Notes under the pieces: generated by a model | What the model saw: the letters and a program-made list of their open reading frames with translations, nothing else | Told to the model about the DNA's origin: nothing | Database searches by the model: none | From: Marinobacter sp. 2_MG-2023 | Lineage (GTDB): Bacteria > Pseudomonadota > Gammaproteobacteria > Pseudomonadales > Oleiphilaceae | Reading direction: 5' to 3' | NCBI RefSeq assembly: GCF_030546935.1 | Contig: NZ_JAUOPH010000003.1 | Span: forward strand, 310,001-374,000 | DNA length: 64,000 nt | Made by a program: the position numbers and the translations under genes | Shown: piece by piece, positions 8,835 to 17,989 of the stretch | How the letters are laid out: the number at the start of each line of letters is the position of its first letter | How positions within the stretch are numbered: position 1 is the first letter of the stretch

Positions 8835-9647
8835 ATGAGTGAAGCACTGTTTCTGCGTGATAAAGAACTGTATGTGCCTACGCCCGAGTGCTGTAGTCCC
8901 TGGAGCCCCCAACATCTGCACGGTGGGCCGGTGGTAGGCTTGATGGCCCATGCGGTGGAGCAGGCATCGGATAGCGGGCATCTGAACCTGACAAGGCTTA
9001 CGGTGGATCTGCTTCGTCCGGCTCCCAATTCACCCTTGGCGATCTCCACCCGGCTGGTGCGTGGCGGTAAACGACTCCAGATTATGGAAGCGTCGTTGTT
9101 GGCGGGTGATACTGAAGTGGCCCGGGCAAGCGCACTATTCCTTGAGAACAACCCGGTCTCGGTGCCGGAATACGGTCGCTTTCCTGAACCAGAATTTGAT
9201 CCTCCTTCCGGGCCCGTTGAGGAAAATATTTCTGAGGCCGCCGGCTGGCAGAATCAGTATAGTCCTGAGGGTTTGCACAGCACGGCAAAGGCGGTAGTTA
9301 TCGACGGTGTAAATGGCAAGGGCCACGGGATAGCCTGGATGAAACTACCGATGCCGCTGGTGCAGGGCGTGCAGATGAGCCCTTCTGTTATGGCGGCCAC
9401 GCTCTGCGATTTTGGTAACGGCGTTGGTCAACTCAATCTGGATAGTGAAACTGGCTGCATCAACGCCGACGTCACCCTCTACCTTCACCGGAGCCCGGTT
9501 GGCGAATGGCTGGGGCTGGATGCCCGCAGCCGTATGCAGAATACCGGTGTCGGTCTGGTGGAAACGACCCTCTTCGACAGTCAGGGCCCGGTAGGCAAAA
9601 TCCTGCAGGCGATCATCAGCATGAAGATGCCCGGCTCAGGAGGCTAG
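8835..9647 (+). CDS. Acyl-CoA thioesterase (double hotdog) family protein
   Basis: 270 residues with the layout of TesB-like/thioesterase-superfamily proteins: an N-terminal hotdog with HGGPVVGLMAHAVEQ, RLTVDLLRPAP and a second hotdog with NADVTLYLHRSPVGEWLGLDARS and GLVETTLFDSQGPVGKILQ. It likely cleaves acyl-CoA thioesters. It is directly downstream of the enoyl-CoA hydratase gene (9 bp gap), so it probably acts in the same acyl-CoA pathway. ATG 8835 has an AGGTGAGGG context. Confidence 0.8.
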   Translation: MSEALFLRDKELYVPTPECCSPWSPQHLHGGPVVGLMAHAVEQASDSGHLNLTRLTVDLLRPAPNSPLAISTRLVRGGKRLQIMEASLLAGDTEVARASALFLENNPVSVPEYGRFPEPEFDPPSGPVEENISEAAGWQNQYSPEGLHSTAKAVVIDGVNGKGHGIAWMKLPMPLVQGVQMSPSVMAATLCDFGNGVGQLNLDSETGCINADVTLYLHRSPVGEWLGLDARSRMQNTGVGLVETTLFDSQGPVGKILQAIISMKMPGSGG

Positions 9648-9714
9648 GCTCAGCGACGCACCGGCGACGCAGTATTCTGCAGGGGTACCTCGGTGCTGGT
9701 CTTTTCCAATAGTG

Positions 9715-9760
9715 TTGACTCAGAAGTCGTCTATGCCCAATATACTGTATATATAGCCAG
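9715..9760 (+). promoter_or_regulatory. Promoter with LexA (SOS) box
   Basis: The 16-base core CTGTATATATAGCCAG (9745-9760) fits CTG-N10-CAG and differs from the E. coli consensus core at two positions; TA precedes it as in the 20-bp consensus. A TTGACT -35-like hexamer (9715-9720) lies upstream, so a bound LexA would overlap the start region. The next gene starts 69 bp later. Confidence 0.65.
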
Positions 9761-9828
9761 TTGTTGGCGTGTAGCTTGCCTCTTGCCAGCAGCTTGGTTG
9801 CCTTTGTCGTGGAAATCCGGAGGAAGTG

Positions 9829-10578
9829 ATGATGGCACAAGCTTCGGTGTCTTTTATAACAGTGCGACGCCGGTTCGACTTCAGGAGCATCGAAGTCGGG
9901 AACTGGGTAACGCCGGAAGAGCGCGACAGAGCAGCTGGCCGCTTCTATCGGGCGCTCAGCGATCTGTTACTCATTCTTCGGGGCCCGGAAGCACTTGTTT
10001 CCCTGCGAGGCTCGCTGGGACTTCAGTACGGAATTGGTGGCAGGCCCGGCGTCGCCGCACACTATATTCCCGCTACCCGGCAACTGGCTCTAGCGAAGAA
10101 TGCGGGGGCAGGGAGCCTTGCCCATGAATGGTTTCATGCGTTCGACCACTATATGGGAAGCAAAGCGTTTCGCAGCTCTGGCAAGCATGGCTTTGCATCC
10201 GCGGCCTGGCTGGATAGCGCGGACCAGAAAGAGCATCCGCTTATTGAGCTACTGGGCAGGTGTTTTCGAACGATTATGTTGAATGAAGATGGCACCCAGC
10301 CCAGTACGCTGTTTCTGCGCTCAAAGCAGGCTGATCAGCAACGTAATGTATTGTATTACGCGCAACCTGAAGAGCTCTGTGCCAGGGCTTTCGAAGCGTT
10401 TGTAGAAGACAGTGAGCCCGGCAACAGCTTTCTGGTGCGTGGAACACGCCACTCAGAGGAAGCCAGGGCCGGGCTCTACCCAACAGGCAAACACCGGCAG
10501 GATATCAATGCCGCTTTTTCGCAGTATTTCGCGAGCCTGGGGCGTGCTCTCTTTCGAGAACAAGCAAGAGCGGGTTAA
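9829..10578 (+). CDS. CLCA_X/LPD1-like putative metallopeptidase
   Basis: About 249 residues. Starts at GTG 9826, ATG 9829 or ATG 9832 are all served by the GGAGGA site at 9819-9824; I chose ATG 9829. The central motif LAHEWFHAFDHYMG (about residues 100-113) is a zincin-type HExxH with a further His and Asp. It resembles the CLCA_X family and the LPD1 domains of large mobile-element proteins. C-terminal text includes YYAQPEELCARAFEAFVED, a typical third-ligand-like ELxARAFE element. No signal peptide, so it is cytoplasmic. The upstream LexA box suggests induction by DNA damage. The substrate is unknown. Confidence 0.7.
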   Translation: MMAQASVSFITVRRRFDFRSIEVGNWVTPEERDRAAGRFYRALSDLLLILRGPEALVSLRGSLGLQYGIGGRPGVAAHYIPATRQLALAKNAGAGSLAHEWFHAFDHYMGSKAFRSSGKHGFASAAWLDSADQKEHPLIELLGRCFRTIMLNEDGTQPSTLFLRSKQADQQRNVLYYAQPEELCARAFEAFVEDSEPGNSFLVRGTRHSEEARAGLYPTGKHRQDINAAFSQYFASLGRALFREQARAG

Positions 10579-10603
10579 TGAGTTTGTACGCCTGATGCTG
10601 GCA

Positions 10604-10831
10604 TCAAACCCGGCGATGCTGCTCAAGATACCTTGCGGCATCATTTCGCAGTGGCAGGTTCATCGCACCGTAAAGGTGCCTGCGCTCATACCCCAAGTCG
10701 GAGAGAACATCGTCTTTCTCTGCCAGAAGTGACATAGCCATCCGCCGAAACTGCTGGCGCCGGGTATAGCTCCTCATCCAGGGCAGAATATTCAGCCCGT
10801 TTATCTGGTCGTTGCTTTTGATGCTCAGCAT
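10604..10831 (-). CDS. DUF1127-like small protein
   Basis: 75 residues from the ATG at 10831; the frame is open to an earlier ATG at 10927, but the conserved part starts after the later one. The sequence WMRSYTRRQQFRRMAMSLLA followed by KDDVLSDLGYERRHL has the arginine-rich, LxxLxDxxLxDxGxxR pattern of DUF1127/YjiS-type proteins, which are usually small, basic and linked to RNA turnover or metabolic adaptation in other bacteria. It is transcribed away from the LysR gene at 11016, an arrangement often seen when the regulator controls its divergent neighbour. It is convergent with the putative metallopeptidase (25 bp gap). Confidence 0.6.
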   Translation of the reverse strand: MLSIKSNDQINGLNILPWMRSYTRRQQFRRMAMSLLAEKDDVLSDLGYERRHLYGAMNLPLRNDAARYLEQHRRV

Positions 10832-11015
10832 TGTCTTCACCCGTATTCTGACCTTCCTGAGTTGGTGGCATTCGAGTGGGCGAAACTGCCCCTCAAGTGC
10901 ACTGTTACCGAAAGGATGGAGCTTCAATTAGATTCAATCAAACGAAAAGAATTTAACTCTGCGTTCAAATATGCTTAAGTCATATTTGCGTCCAGTTAGG
11001 AGTCAGGGTGATCAC

Positions 11016-11882
11016 GTGGCAATACCGTTGCTCGACAATGAGGTACTCAGGTCCTTCGTAGCGATTTGCGAGTGCGGTACCTTCACCGGTGCCGCGAAGT
11101 TGGTGCACCGAACCCCCTCGGCACTCAGCATGCAAATCAAGCAGTTGGAACAGAATCTTGGCAAATGCCTGTTTATTCGCGAACCGCGGCAGGTACGCCT
11201 GACAGCGGAAGGCGAAGCGCTTCTGGACTATAGCCGTCGATTGTTGCGGTTGAATGAAGAGGCGGTTCAGTATTTTCTCTCACCATCACTTGAAGGCAAG
11301 GTCGGTATCGGAACATCAGACGATGTTGGTACCCGCATCCTGCCCGAGGTACTCGCCCAGTTTGCACGCTCATATCCCGCAGTGTTGGTGGATGTGGTTG
11401 TGGGATCGAGTAAACAAAATCTCGCCCGGCTGGATTCTGGAGAGCTGGATCTGGCACTGGTTACCGTAGCGGATGAAGTCAGGGATATTCGCGGCGAGGT
11501 TGTTTATGAAGAACCTTTGGCCTGGGCAGGACTGGAGGAGGGCTCCGCGTTTCTGCGCACGCCCTTGCCGGTAGCAGTGGCGCACGAAGGTTGCTCCTGG
11601 CGGCGAATGACATTGCGGGCCCTCGATAGCGCCGCAAAGCCTTATCGGATTGCCTACACCTGTGAACATTGCTCTGGTCAGGAAGCTGCTATGGTGGCTG
11701 ATCTCGCCGTTGCACCCTTCCCGAAGAGCCTTGTGCGCCCGCCATTGAAGGAAATAGTCAACCAGGGTTTACCCGAGATAGGCTCCTACCAGCTGGCCCT
11801 TGTGCGTAAAGGCTCCAATGAGCTGAACGATGCCTTGGCACTCCATGTGAAAGATGCGTTTCGGAGCCTGCAAGACAGTTAA
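11016..11882 (+). CDS. LysR family transcriptional regulator
   Basis: 288 residues from GTG 11016, which has AGGGTG five bases before it and gives a normal LysR length; an ATG at 10971 would add 15 atypical residues. The N-terminal winged helix-turn-helix (about 5-65) reads LRSFVAICECGTFTGAAKLV, then TPSALSMQIKQLEQNLGK and LFIREPRQVRLTAEGEALL. The C-terminal type 2 periplasmic-binding-like effector domain starts near residue 90 (GKVGIGTSDDVGTRILPEVL). It is divergent from the DUF1127 gene across 184 bp. The effector is unknown. Confidence 0.9.
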   Translation: MAIPLLDNEVLRSFVAICECGTFTGAAKLVHRTPSALSMQIKQLEQNLGKCLFIREPRQVRLTAEGEALLDYSRRLLRLNEEAVQYFLSPSLEGKVGIGTSDDVGTRILPEVLAQFARSYPAVLVDVVVGSSKQNLARLDSGELDLALVTVADEVRDIRGEVVYEEPLAWAGLEEGSAFLRTPLPVAVAHEGCSWRRMTLRALDSAAKPYRIAYTCEHCSGQEAAMVADLAVAPFPKSLVRPPLKEIVNQGLPEIGSYQLALVRKGSNELNDALALHVKDAFRSLQDS

Positions 11883-12036
11883 AGCACGATGGCTGGACTT
11901 ATACCCGGCGCCAGCTTATGGTTTTTAAACGTGAAGCGCGGGTTTGCCATTTGTACGCTTTGCAGTTTTTGATCGCCATGATCACCAGTCGGTGATTTTA
12001 TTACTTTACCTTTTATCGGGACACGCCAGGCCACTG

Positions 12037-13119
12037 ATGTTCATTACGCTGCTCGTCTGTACTTTTGCCATAGCTATAGCGACCGCTCTGCCTCTTTGGC
12101 ACAACCCACATTGGAGTGTTCGGAGCTTCGACTTTCCGCGCCTTCAGTTGGCTTTTCTTGCAGCTCTTTTGTTGATCGTCCAGTTGCTGCTCCTTGACCT
12201 GTCTCGGCCTGCAAGCTGGGGGCTGGTGATCATCACAGGGCTTTCACTGGCGGCACAGCTCTGGTGGATCCTGCCATACACTGCGATCTGGCCAAAAGAG
12301 GTAAAAGATGCGCGGGCCGAAGACCCTGAACGGACTTTGACCATACTTACCTCGAATGTACTGACCCCTAACCGCAACGCCCCGGCACTTTTAAAACTCG
12401 TTGAGCAGCACCAGCCCGATATTCTTGTCACGCTGGAATCAGATCAGTGGTGGGAGGAACAGCTTGCGGCTCTCGAAAAGGAAATGCCTTATACCATCAA
12501 GTGCCCGCTGGATAACCTGTATGGCATGCATGTGTTCTCGCGGTTACCGTTGCACGAGTCTGAGGTTTGCTTTCTGATAGAGGAAAAAGTGCCCTCCATG
12601 CACGCTCTGGTTGAGCTTCGGTCGGGCGACTGTGTGAGAGTGCACTTTGTGCATCCTGCGCCGCCCAGCCCTACAGAAAACGACGAATCAACAGAGCGGG
12701 ATGCAGAACTTGTGATCGTAGGTCGCAGTGTTGCCGACAGTGACGAGCCTGTCATCGTAACCGGTGACCTGAATGACGTGGCCTGGTCGCCGACGACTCG
12801 CCTGTTCCGTAAAGTGAGCGGATTGCTTGATCCAAGGGTAGGCCGAGGGTTTTACAGCACGTTTCACGCAGATTATTGGCCATTACGATGGCCACTTGAC
12901 CACCTGTTCCACAGTGATCACTTTACGCTTGTCTCCATTACCCGTTTGCCGTCGATAGGCTCGGACCACTTCCCGTTTCTCACCCGAGTAAAACTGGCTC
13001 CGGTTCGCGGGCAAGACCAGGAACCACTTCGACCAGACGGTGAGGACCACAGCCGGGCAGAAGACATCGTTCGGGATCAGAGCGCGAGCAAACACGATGT
13101 GCCCGAGCCGGGTGAATAA
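12037..13119 (+). CDS. Membrane-anchored endonuclease/exonuclease/phosphatase family protein
   Basis: 360 residues from ATG 12037; the frame also opens from 11944. It has three N-terminal hydrophobic segments (FITLLVCTFAIAIATALPLW, LQLAFLAALLLIVQLLLLDL, WGLVIITGLSLAAQLWWIL) and then an EEP-fold domain with TSNVLTPNRNAPALLKLV, DILVTLESDQWW, VTGDLNDVAWSPTTRLF and IGSDHFPFL, the metal and catalytic motifs (E, D-x-N, SDH). Members cleave phosphodiester or phosphomonoester bonds. The active domain would face the periplasm or cytoplasm depending on helix number. The next gene begins 58 bp downstream. Confidence 0.85.
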   Translation: MFITLLVCTFAIAIATALPLWHNPHWSVRSFDFPRLQLAFLAALLLIVQLLLLDLSRPASWGLVIITGLSLAAQLWWILPYTAIWPKEVKDARAEDPERTLTILTSNVLTPNRNAPALLKLVEQHQPDILVTLESDQWWEEQLAALEKEMPYTIKCPLDNLYGMHVFSRLPLHESEVCFLIEEKVPSMHALVELRSGDCVRVHFVHPAPPSPTENDESTERDAELVIVGRSVADSDEPVIVTGDLNDVAWSPTTRLFRKVSGLLDPRVGRGFYSTFHADYWPLRWPLDHLFHSDHFTLVSITRLPSIGSDHFPFLTRVKLAPVRGQDQEPLRPDGEDHSRAEDIVRDQSASKHDVPEPGE

Positions 13120-13177
13120 CACGCGTCATGCCAAAACAGCTGGCACCAATACCGCCGTAACCAGAAGGACCCTCCCC

Positions 13178-14737
13178 ATGAAAAAATACTGCCTGCTGGC
13201 GATTGCCGTTGCAGCTACACCCTTGATGGCTCAGGCGGAGATCACAGCTGCAACCTTGTATCCTTCTCATGCGGAGCTTACCTGGGAGGAAAGCGAACAG
13301 GTGAGTTCTGGTGCAGGAACCTTTGAGGTTGAGGGTTTGCCAGTCAGTCTCCAGGATCAGAGTTTGCAGGTTGTGCTTGAGGGCGTGTCGGGATCACAGA
13401 TCCGGCAGGTACAGGTTAGCCGCGTGGAACAGGCTGAATTCGTTGCTGGGGAGTCCCGACGTATCCGTGATGAGTTAGCGGCTGTTAGCCTGAGAATTCA
13501 GGAACAGGAAGACTCGATCCGGGCGTGGAGCCAGCAAGTTACCCTCATGAGCAAAGCTGCGGAGTCTCCCCACGAACTGTCTGCTTCAGAGCTGAACGAC
13601 ATGGCTGCTACGTTGAAAGATACAACACAGAATGCGCTGGCGGAGATACGGCGAATCCGGGTGAAACTGGCCGACGATATCGCCATCAGAGACCGTTTAT
13701 CGAGGGAGCTTGCTCAGGTTAAACAGAGCGCCAAGGCAACCAAAAAAGTTTCAATTCGATATCAGGCTCCCACGGCCGGCGAACTGCAGGTAAAACTCAG
13801 GTTTCAGACGACCGAAGCCAGTTGGCGGAGTGAATACACTGCGCGCCTGAAAAGCCGGCTGGCAGGCGGATCTGGTGGCGAGGTGATGCTGGAGCACCTA
13901 GCCGTTGTGCAGCAGGCAACCGGAACCGATTGGCAGGGTGTTGAGCTGCAACTTGCAACCGCAAACGCTCGCAGGGGAATTGCTATGCCGCCTCTGTATT
14001 CCTGGGTTGTGAATCCTGAGCCGCCCCAGGTTTATCGCTCAAAGGCGTTGGCGCCTATGGCTGAAATGCAGGCCGATTCACTTATGGAGAGCTCGGCTGT
14101 TGTGGAGCGCCAAAGCACGTTTACTCAAAGCTATCGGCTGCAACAACCGGTTGATGTTCCCAGTGGCGCTGCGGGCCAGCGGCTTTCGGTTGCGGAGCAC
14201 CGGGTTCCGGTTGAAGTTGCAATCTGGACAGCGCCTGTCCAGAACACCACCGGATATGTGCATGCGACGGGCACTTTTCAGTCTGAGGCACCCATACCAG
14301 CTGGGCGGGTAACCCTTTATCGGGATGGCCAGAGTGTGGGCGAAAGCAGGCTTCCGGAGCTTACCAGTGGCGAAGAGCTGACGCTCGGCTTCGGTGTCGA
14401 TGAGGGTATCCGGGTTGCTGTGGTTAATGAACTTGAACGCACAGGAGAGGAGGGCGTATGGAAAAGCGAGAATGTCCAGCGTCGACAAAACCGGTTCGAG
14501 ATCACCAACCATCACTCGGAGCCCGTACAGGTTCGGATTTTTGACCGGCTACCTGTATCGCAGAAGGATACTCTGACCGTTAAGCCACTGGAAATCAGTG
14601 AGCCAGTGGAGCGGGGCGTTGATGACAAGAAGGGCGTCCTGGCCTGGAATCGCGAAGTACCTGCCGGTCAGACGGTCTTTGTGAAATCAGGGTTCGAGAT
14701 TCGGGTTCCGGAGGGAACCGCGCTGCCGAGATTGTAA
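13178..14737 (+). CDS. DUF4139 (MuiA-like) exported protein
   Basis: 519 residues from ATG 13178, which has AGAAGGA upstream and starts a signal peptide (MKKYCLLAIAVAATPLMAQA). The layout is that of the mucoidy-inhibitor A/DUF4139 family: an N-terminal beta domain (about 25-95, VTLYPSHAEL-like), a coiled coil (about 95-210, RIRDELAAVSLRIQEQEDSI) and a C-terminal DUF4139 beta-rich domain (about 220-519, EASWRSEYTARL, GRVTLYRDGQSVGES, NRFEITNHHSEPVQVRIFDRLPVS). Function in the family is poorly known. It could be cotranscribed with the preceding EEP gene. Confidence 0.85.
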   Translation: MKKYCLLAIAVAATPLMAQAEITAATLYPSHAELTWEESEQVSSGAGTFEVEGLPVSLQDQSLQVVLEGVSGSQIRQVQVSRVEQAEFVAGESRRIRDELAAVSLRIQEQEDSIRAWSQQVTLMSKAAESPHELSASELNDMAATLKDTTQNALAEIRRIRVKLADDIAIRDRLSRELAQVKQSAKATKKVSIRYQAPTAGELQVKLRFQTTEASWRSEYTARLKSRLAGGSGGEVMLEHLAVVQQATGTDWQGVELQLATANARRGIAMPPLYSWVVNPEPPQVYRSKALAPMAEMQADSLMESSAVVERQSTFTQSYRLQQPVDVPSGAAGQRLSVAEHRVPVEVAIWTAPVQNTTGYVHATGTFQSEAPIPAGRVTLYRDGQSVGESRLPELTSGEELTLGFGVDEGIRVAVVNELERTGEEGVWKSENVQRRQNRFEITNHHSEPVQVRIFDRLPVSQKDTLTVKPLEISEPVERGVDDKKGVLAWNREVPAGQTVFVKSGFEIRVPEGTALPRL

Positions 14738-14809
14738 TTGCGGAACGTGTTGCTTTGTCTGTACTCACTTGGTGATGGCTATACATAGTGGCAGGCACAG
14801 CAAATACGC

Positions 14810-16369
14810 CTACTTGGGATAACCGGTGATGTCCCGAATCTTCTGATACAGCGGTTGTAGCTGAGGGTACATACGTAAGTAAACCTCGGAATAGAGCCTC
14901 TCATAAAGACCTTGGGCTTCCGGATCAGGCTGGAATACGTCGCCAACCCGGGTCATCGCCGCCACCGCGGTATCAAAATCCGGGTGCAGGCCAAGGCCAA
15001 CGGCGGCATCAATCGCCGCTCCCAGCCCGGAGGTTTCATAGGTGTGGGGGCGCTCGGCCGGCAAGCCGAATACATCCGCGGTTAACTGCATGGCGGCGTC
15101 GCTCTGGGAGCCGCCGCCGGCAACCCTGAGCTTGCGGATTTTTATTCCGCTGCGCTTTTCGATTTTTTCTTTGCCTTCCCTGAGGCCGTAAGCCAGGCCT
15201 TCCAGAATAGCTCGATAGATATGCGAGCGAGTGTGAACATCGCCAAAACCTATGATGGAGCCTTTTGCTTCCGGCCCGGGCTGGCGTATGCCGGGTGACC
15301 AGTAGGGCTGCAGCATCAGGCCCATGGAGCCGGCTGGTACGGCTTTGACCAGTTCATCAAACAGTTCTTCCGGCTCGATGCCCCGCTTTTTGGCGATTTC
15401 TCGTTCCCGCAAGCCGAACTCTCGCTTGAACCAGCTCACCATCCAGAAGCCCCGGTAAATCATCACTTCAGTGGAGTAGTGCCCGGGCAGGGCGGAAGGA
15501 TAGGGCGGCATAAAGCGCACCGGTTCCACATAGCGCTTGTTGGTGGCATTTATCGTCGCGGTCGTGCCATAACTCATGCAGCCTATATCCGGCGTCAAAC
15601 CGCCGGAGCCGAGTATTTCACAGGCTTTATCAGAGGCGGCAGCAATTACAGGCAGTCCTTTTCGAAGGCCCAGATGGCTGGCGGCCTGAGAGGTAAGGTG
15701 GCCCAGAGGGGAGCCAGGGCTGACCAGTTCCGGTAGCATGGCTGGTTTTACCGGCATGGTTTGCCATTTGAAATCCCGGGGGCCGGCCCAGCGGTGCTTT
15801 TTGTAATCAAACGGCAAATAGCCCACCTGGCTGCCGGTGGAATCCCGGAATTCGCCGGTTAAGCGGTAATTCAGGTAGCCAGACAGCAAAACAAAATGTC
15901 GGGTTTTCTCCCAGATCTCTGGCTGGTTCTGGGCAATCCAGTTGGCCTGGGTGTTCTCGCGAAAGCGGTTGATCGTCGCTTCAAGCCGTGCCAGTTTGAG
16001 AGCCCAGCCCCAGGGGCCTTTAATCGGCCCATCAATGTGGGCGTGTCGTTGATCCAGCCAGATAATCGCCGGGCGCAGAGGTTTCCCTTTTTCATCAAGG
16101 TTGATCACCGTGCCGCGCTGGGTTGTTAGGGTAACGCCCACAACTCTGTCTGGCTTGACGTTTGTGGATTCCCAAAGCTGTTCACAAGCCTTGCCAAGGT
16201 TATCCCAGAAATATTCCGGGTGCTGTTCGGCCCACCCCGGTTGATCTGAGAAGTACGGCTGAATCTCCTGTCTGCCTTTGGCGACCAGATTGCCCTGGGT
16301 ATCGAAAAGCAGGGCGCGTATGCTCTGGGTGCCGTTATCAATGGCAAGGATGAGAGGGTCAGCCGACAT
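14810..16369 (-). CDS. FGGY family carbohydrate kinase
   Basis: 519 residues from the ATG at 16369, which begins the first ATPase strand (ADPLILAIDNGTQSIRALLF). Conserved FGGY features: GVTLTTQRGTVINLD, PAIIWLDQRH (Asp catalytic region), SYGTTATIN phosphate loop, GLAYGLREGKEKIE and RVAGGGSQSDAAMQLTADV in the second domain. The fold covers glycerol, xylulose and related kinases; the exact substrate is not clear, but its partners point to glycerol-type substrates. It overlaps the end of the glycerol-3-phosphate dehydrogenase gene by 11 bp, so the two are translationally coupled as the last genes of a three-gene operon. Confidence 0.85.
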   Translation of the reverse strand: MSADPLILAIDNGTQSIRALLFDTQGNLVAKGRQEIQPYFSDQPGWAEQHPEYFWDNLGKACEQLWESTNVKPDRVVGVTLTTQRGTVINLDEKGKPLRPAIIWLDQRHAHIDGPIKGPWGWALKLARLEATINRFRENTQANWIAQNQPEIWEKTRHFVLLSGYLNYRLTGEFRDSTGSQVGYLPFDYKKHRWAGPRDFKWQTMPVKPAMLPELVSPGSPLGHLTSQAASHLGLRKGLPVIAAASDKACEILGSGGLTPDIGCMSYGTTATINATNKRYVEPVRFMPPYPSALPGHYSTEVMIYRGFWMVSWFKREFGLREREIAKKRGIEPEELFDELVKAVPAGSMGLMLQPYWSPGIRQPGPEAKGSIIGFGDVHTRSHIYRAILEGLAYGLREGKEKIEKRSGIKIRKLRVAGGGSQSDAAMQLTADVFGLPAERPHTYETSGLGAAIDAAVGLGLHPDFDTAVAAMTRVGDVFQPDPEAQGLYERLYSEVYLRMYPQLQPLYQKIRDITGYPK

Positions 16370-17984
16370 ATGTCTGCTTCCTGCGGGTCGGAAGCGAATA
16401 GGCCTCGTTCCATAGGGCAAGGTACCGGGTCTCTTCGGTTTGCCAGTGTTCATCACTCCAGTTGAGTATGTTCTGACAGTGTTGCCGGATTATTGGCAGC
16501 AGCGCTTTACCGCCTTCTGGGGCTATCAGCCCAAGCCGGGTGCGGCGTAGCATCAGGTCATCGAGGTGTTTTACATCTTCATGTTTGCAGGCCCACACAA
16601 CTTCGGCCCACAGCAATTCACCCGGAACGGTGCAAGAAACCGCATCATCGCTAACGGGTGCCGTGGGCCCGGCCTGCAGAACCGCGTATAGATCCGAACC
16701 GTAAAAACCCGTGAGCCGCTGCCAGTTTTGATGGCTTATGTGTTGGGGCCGTCGTGAGGCGGTCGCTGGTTTGAAAACCGGATCCTTCTCCGGTCGCAAA
16801 CGTTCTGCGCCTCCAAGCCCTCTGGCAAGTGCTTCCCTTGCTATCAGCCGGAAGGTGGTCAGTTTTCCGCCTGCGATGCTGATCAATCCTTTATCTTCAC
16901 GAAACTCATGCTCACGGCTTTCTTTCGATGGAGCCTTGGGGCCGGTCGTAGTTTGGGCGCCAGTGACGACTGGGCGGACGCCCGCCCAGGTGGAAAGAAT
17001 GTCGCCTCGGGACACCGCTGCTCCGGGAAACAGGCTGTTAGAGACTCTCAATAGATAGTCAACTTCCTCCTCGGCGATTCGCGGCTCCTTGTCGAGACTG
17101 TCTGTGTGATCCAGGTCTGTGGTTCCAAGTACGGTTGTGCCAGCCCAGGGGAATGCGAAAACCGGGCGTTTATCATCCGGGTGGAACAATGAAACAGAAC
17201 AGGAAACCGGGAGCTTGCGCCAGGGGAGAACCAGGTGACTGCCGCGTAATGGCCGGATCGTCATCGGCTTTTCATCGCCGCCGCGTTGCTGAAGCTGGTC
17301 AGCCCAAACGCCGGTGGCATTGATAATCAGCGGCGAATTAACCGTGAAAGTCGCGGCGTCATCTTCGGCCTTCAGCTCAAGCCCTCTGACCTGGCCGTCC
17401 TTCCGTAGAACCTTCTGTGCTTTAACGTAATTAAGACACCAGGATCCATCTTGCCGGGCCTCGGTGATGACTCGTTGTACCAGTCTGGCGTCATCGGTTA
17501 CAGCATCCATGAAGCCGCTGGCACCAGTTAGTTTCACGGTGTTCAGCCCGGGTATCCATTGCATGGTCTGGCCGGGTGTCAGGAACTGGCGCGAATGGGT
17601 GCGGGATATTCTGTCGTAAATCCTGAGTAATATCTGAAACAGCCTTGGCCCGGGAAACTGACGCTGAAAGTGCGGCATCATAAAGCGCAATGGCTCTATT
17701 AGCCCGGGTGCTTCTGCCATGAGGCGCTGGCGTTCGGTTACTGCATCGCGGGTCAGCCTGTATTGCCCACTGCCGAGGTAACGCAGGCCGCCGTGTACCA
17801 TTTTCGAGGATCGGCTGGAGGTTCCCCAGGCAAAGTCTTTTTGCTCAATCAACAGCGTTCTCAGTCCGCTACCAGCGGCCTCTCGGGCTATACCGGCGCC
17901 GGTAATGCCGCCGCCAACCACAACAACGTCGAACGTATGAGTGCTGTTTCGTAGCTCATCAAGCAGTGTGTCCCGACCCTTCAT
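16359..17984 (-). CDS. Glycerol-3-phosphate dehydrogenase/oxidase family protein
   Basis: 541 residues from the ATG at 17984. It has an N-terminal FAD site (FDVVVVGGGITGAGIAREAA), the GlpD signature DFAWGTSSRSSKMVHGGLRY, LRPLRGSHLVLPW-like RPLRGSHLVLPWRKLP, GTTVLGTTDLDHTDSLD, and a C-terminal helical domain (about 400-520). It should oxidise glycerol 3-phosphate to dihydroxyacetone phosphate at the membrane, passing electrons to quinone. It starts 5 bp after the flavoprotein gene and overlaps the kinase gene. This copy is part of a dedicated operon, so it may not be the main housekeeping glpD. Confidence 0.85.
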   Translation of the reverse strand: MKGRDTLLDELRNSTHTFDVVVVGGGITGAGIAREAAGSGLRTLLIEQKDFAWGTSSRSSKMVHGGLRYLGSGQYRLTRDAVTERQRLMAEAPGLIEPLRFMMPHFQRQFPGPRLFQILLRIYDRISRTHSRQFLTPGQTMQWIPGLNTVKLTGASGFMDAVTDDARLVQRVITEARQDGSWCLNYVKAQKVLRKDGQVRGLELKAEDDAATFTVNSPLIINATGVWADQLQQRGGDEKPMTIRPLRGSHLVLPWRKLPVSCSVSLFHPDDKRPVFAFPWAGTTVLGTTDLDHTDSLDKEPRIAEEEVDYLLRVSNSLFPGAAVSRGDILSTWAGVRPVVTGAQTTTGPKAPSKESREHEFREDKGLISIAGGKLTTFRLIAREALARGLGGAERLRPEKDPVFKPATASRRPQHISHQNWQRLTGFYGSDLYAVLQAGPTAPVSDDAVSCTVPGELLWAEVVWACKHEDVKHLDDLMLRRTRLGLIAPEGGKALLPIIRQHCQNILNWSDEHWQTEETRYLALWNEAYSLPTRRKQTYVG

Positions 17985-17989
17985 TTCTC

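Noticed and set aside
8055..8981. 308-codon minus-strand frame opposite the enoyl-CoA hydratase and thioesterase genes
   Set aside because: It covers two strongly supported plus-strand genes, is rich in His/Gln/Arg as expected of an antisense shadow, and shows no family resemblance.
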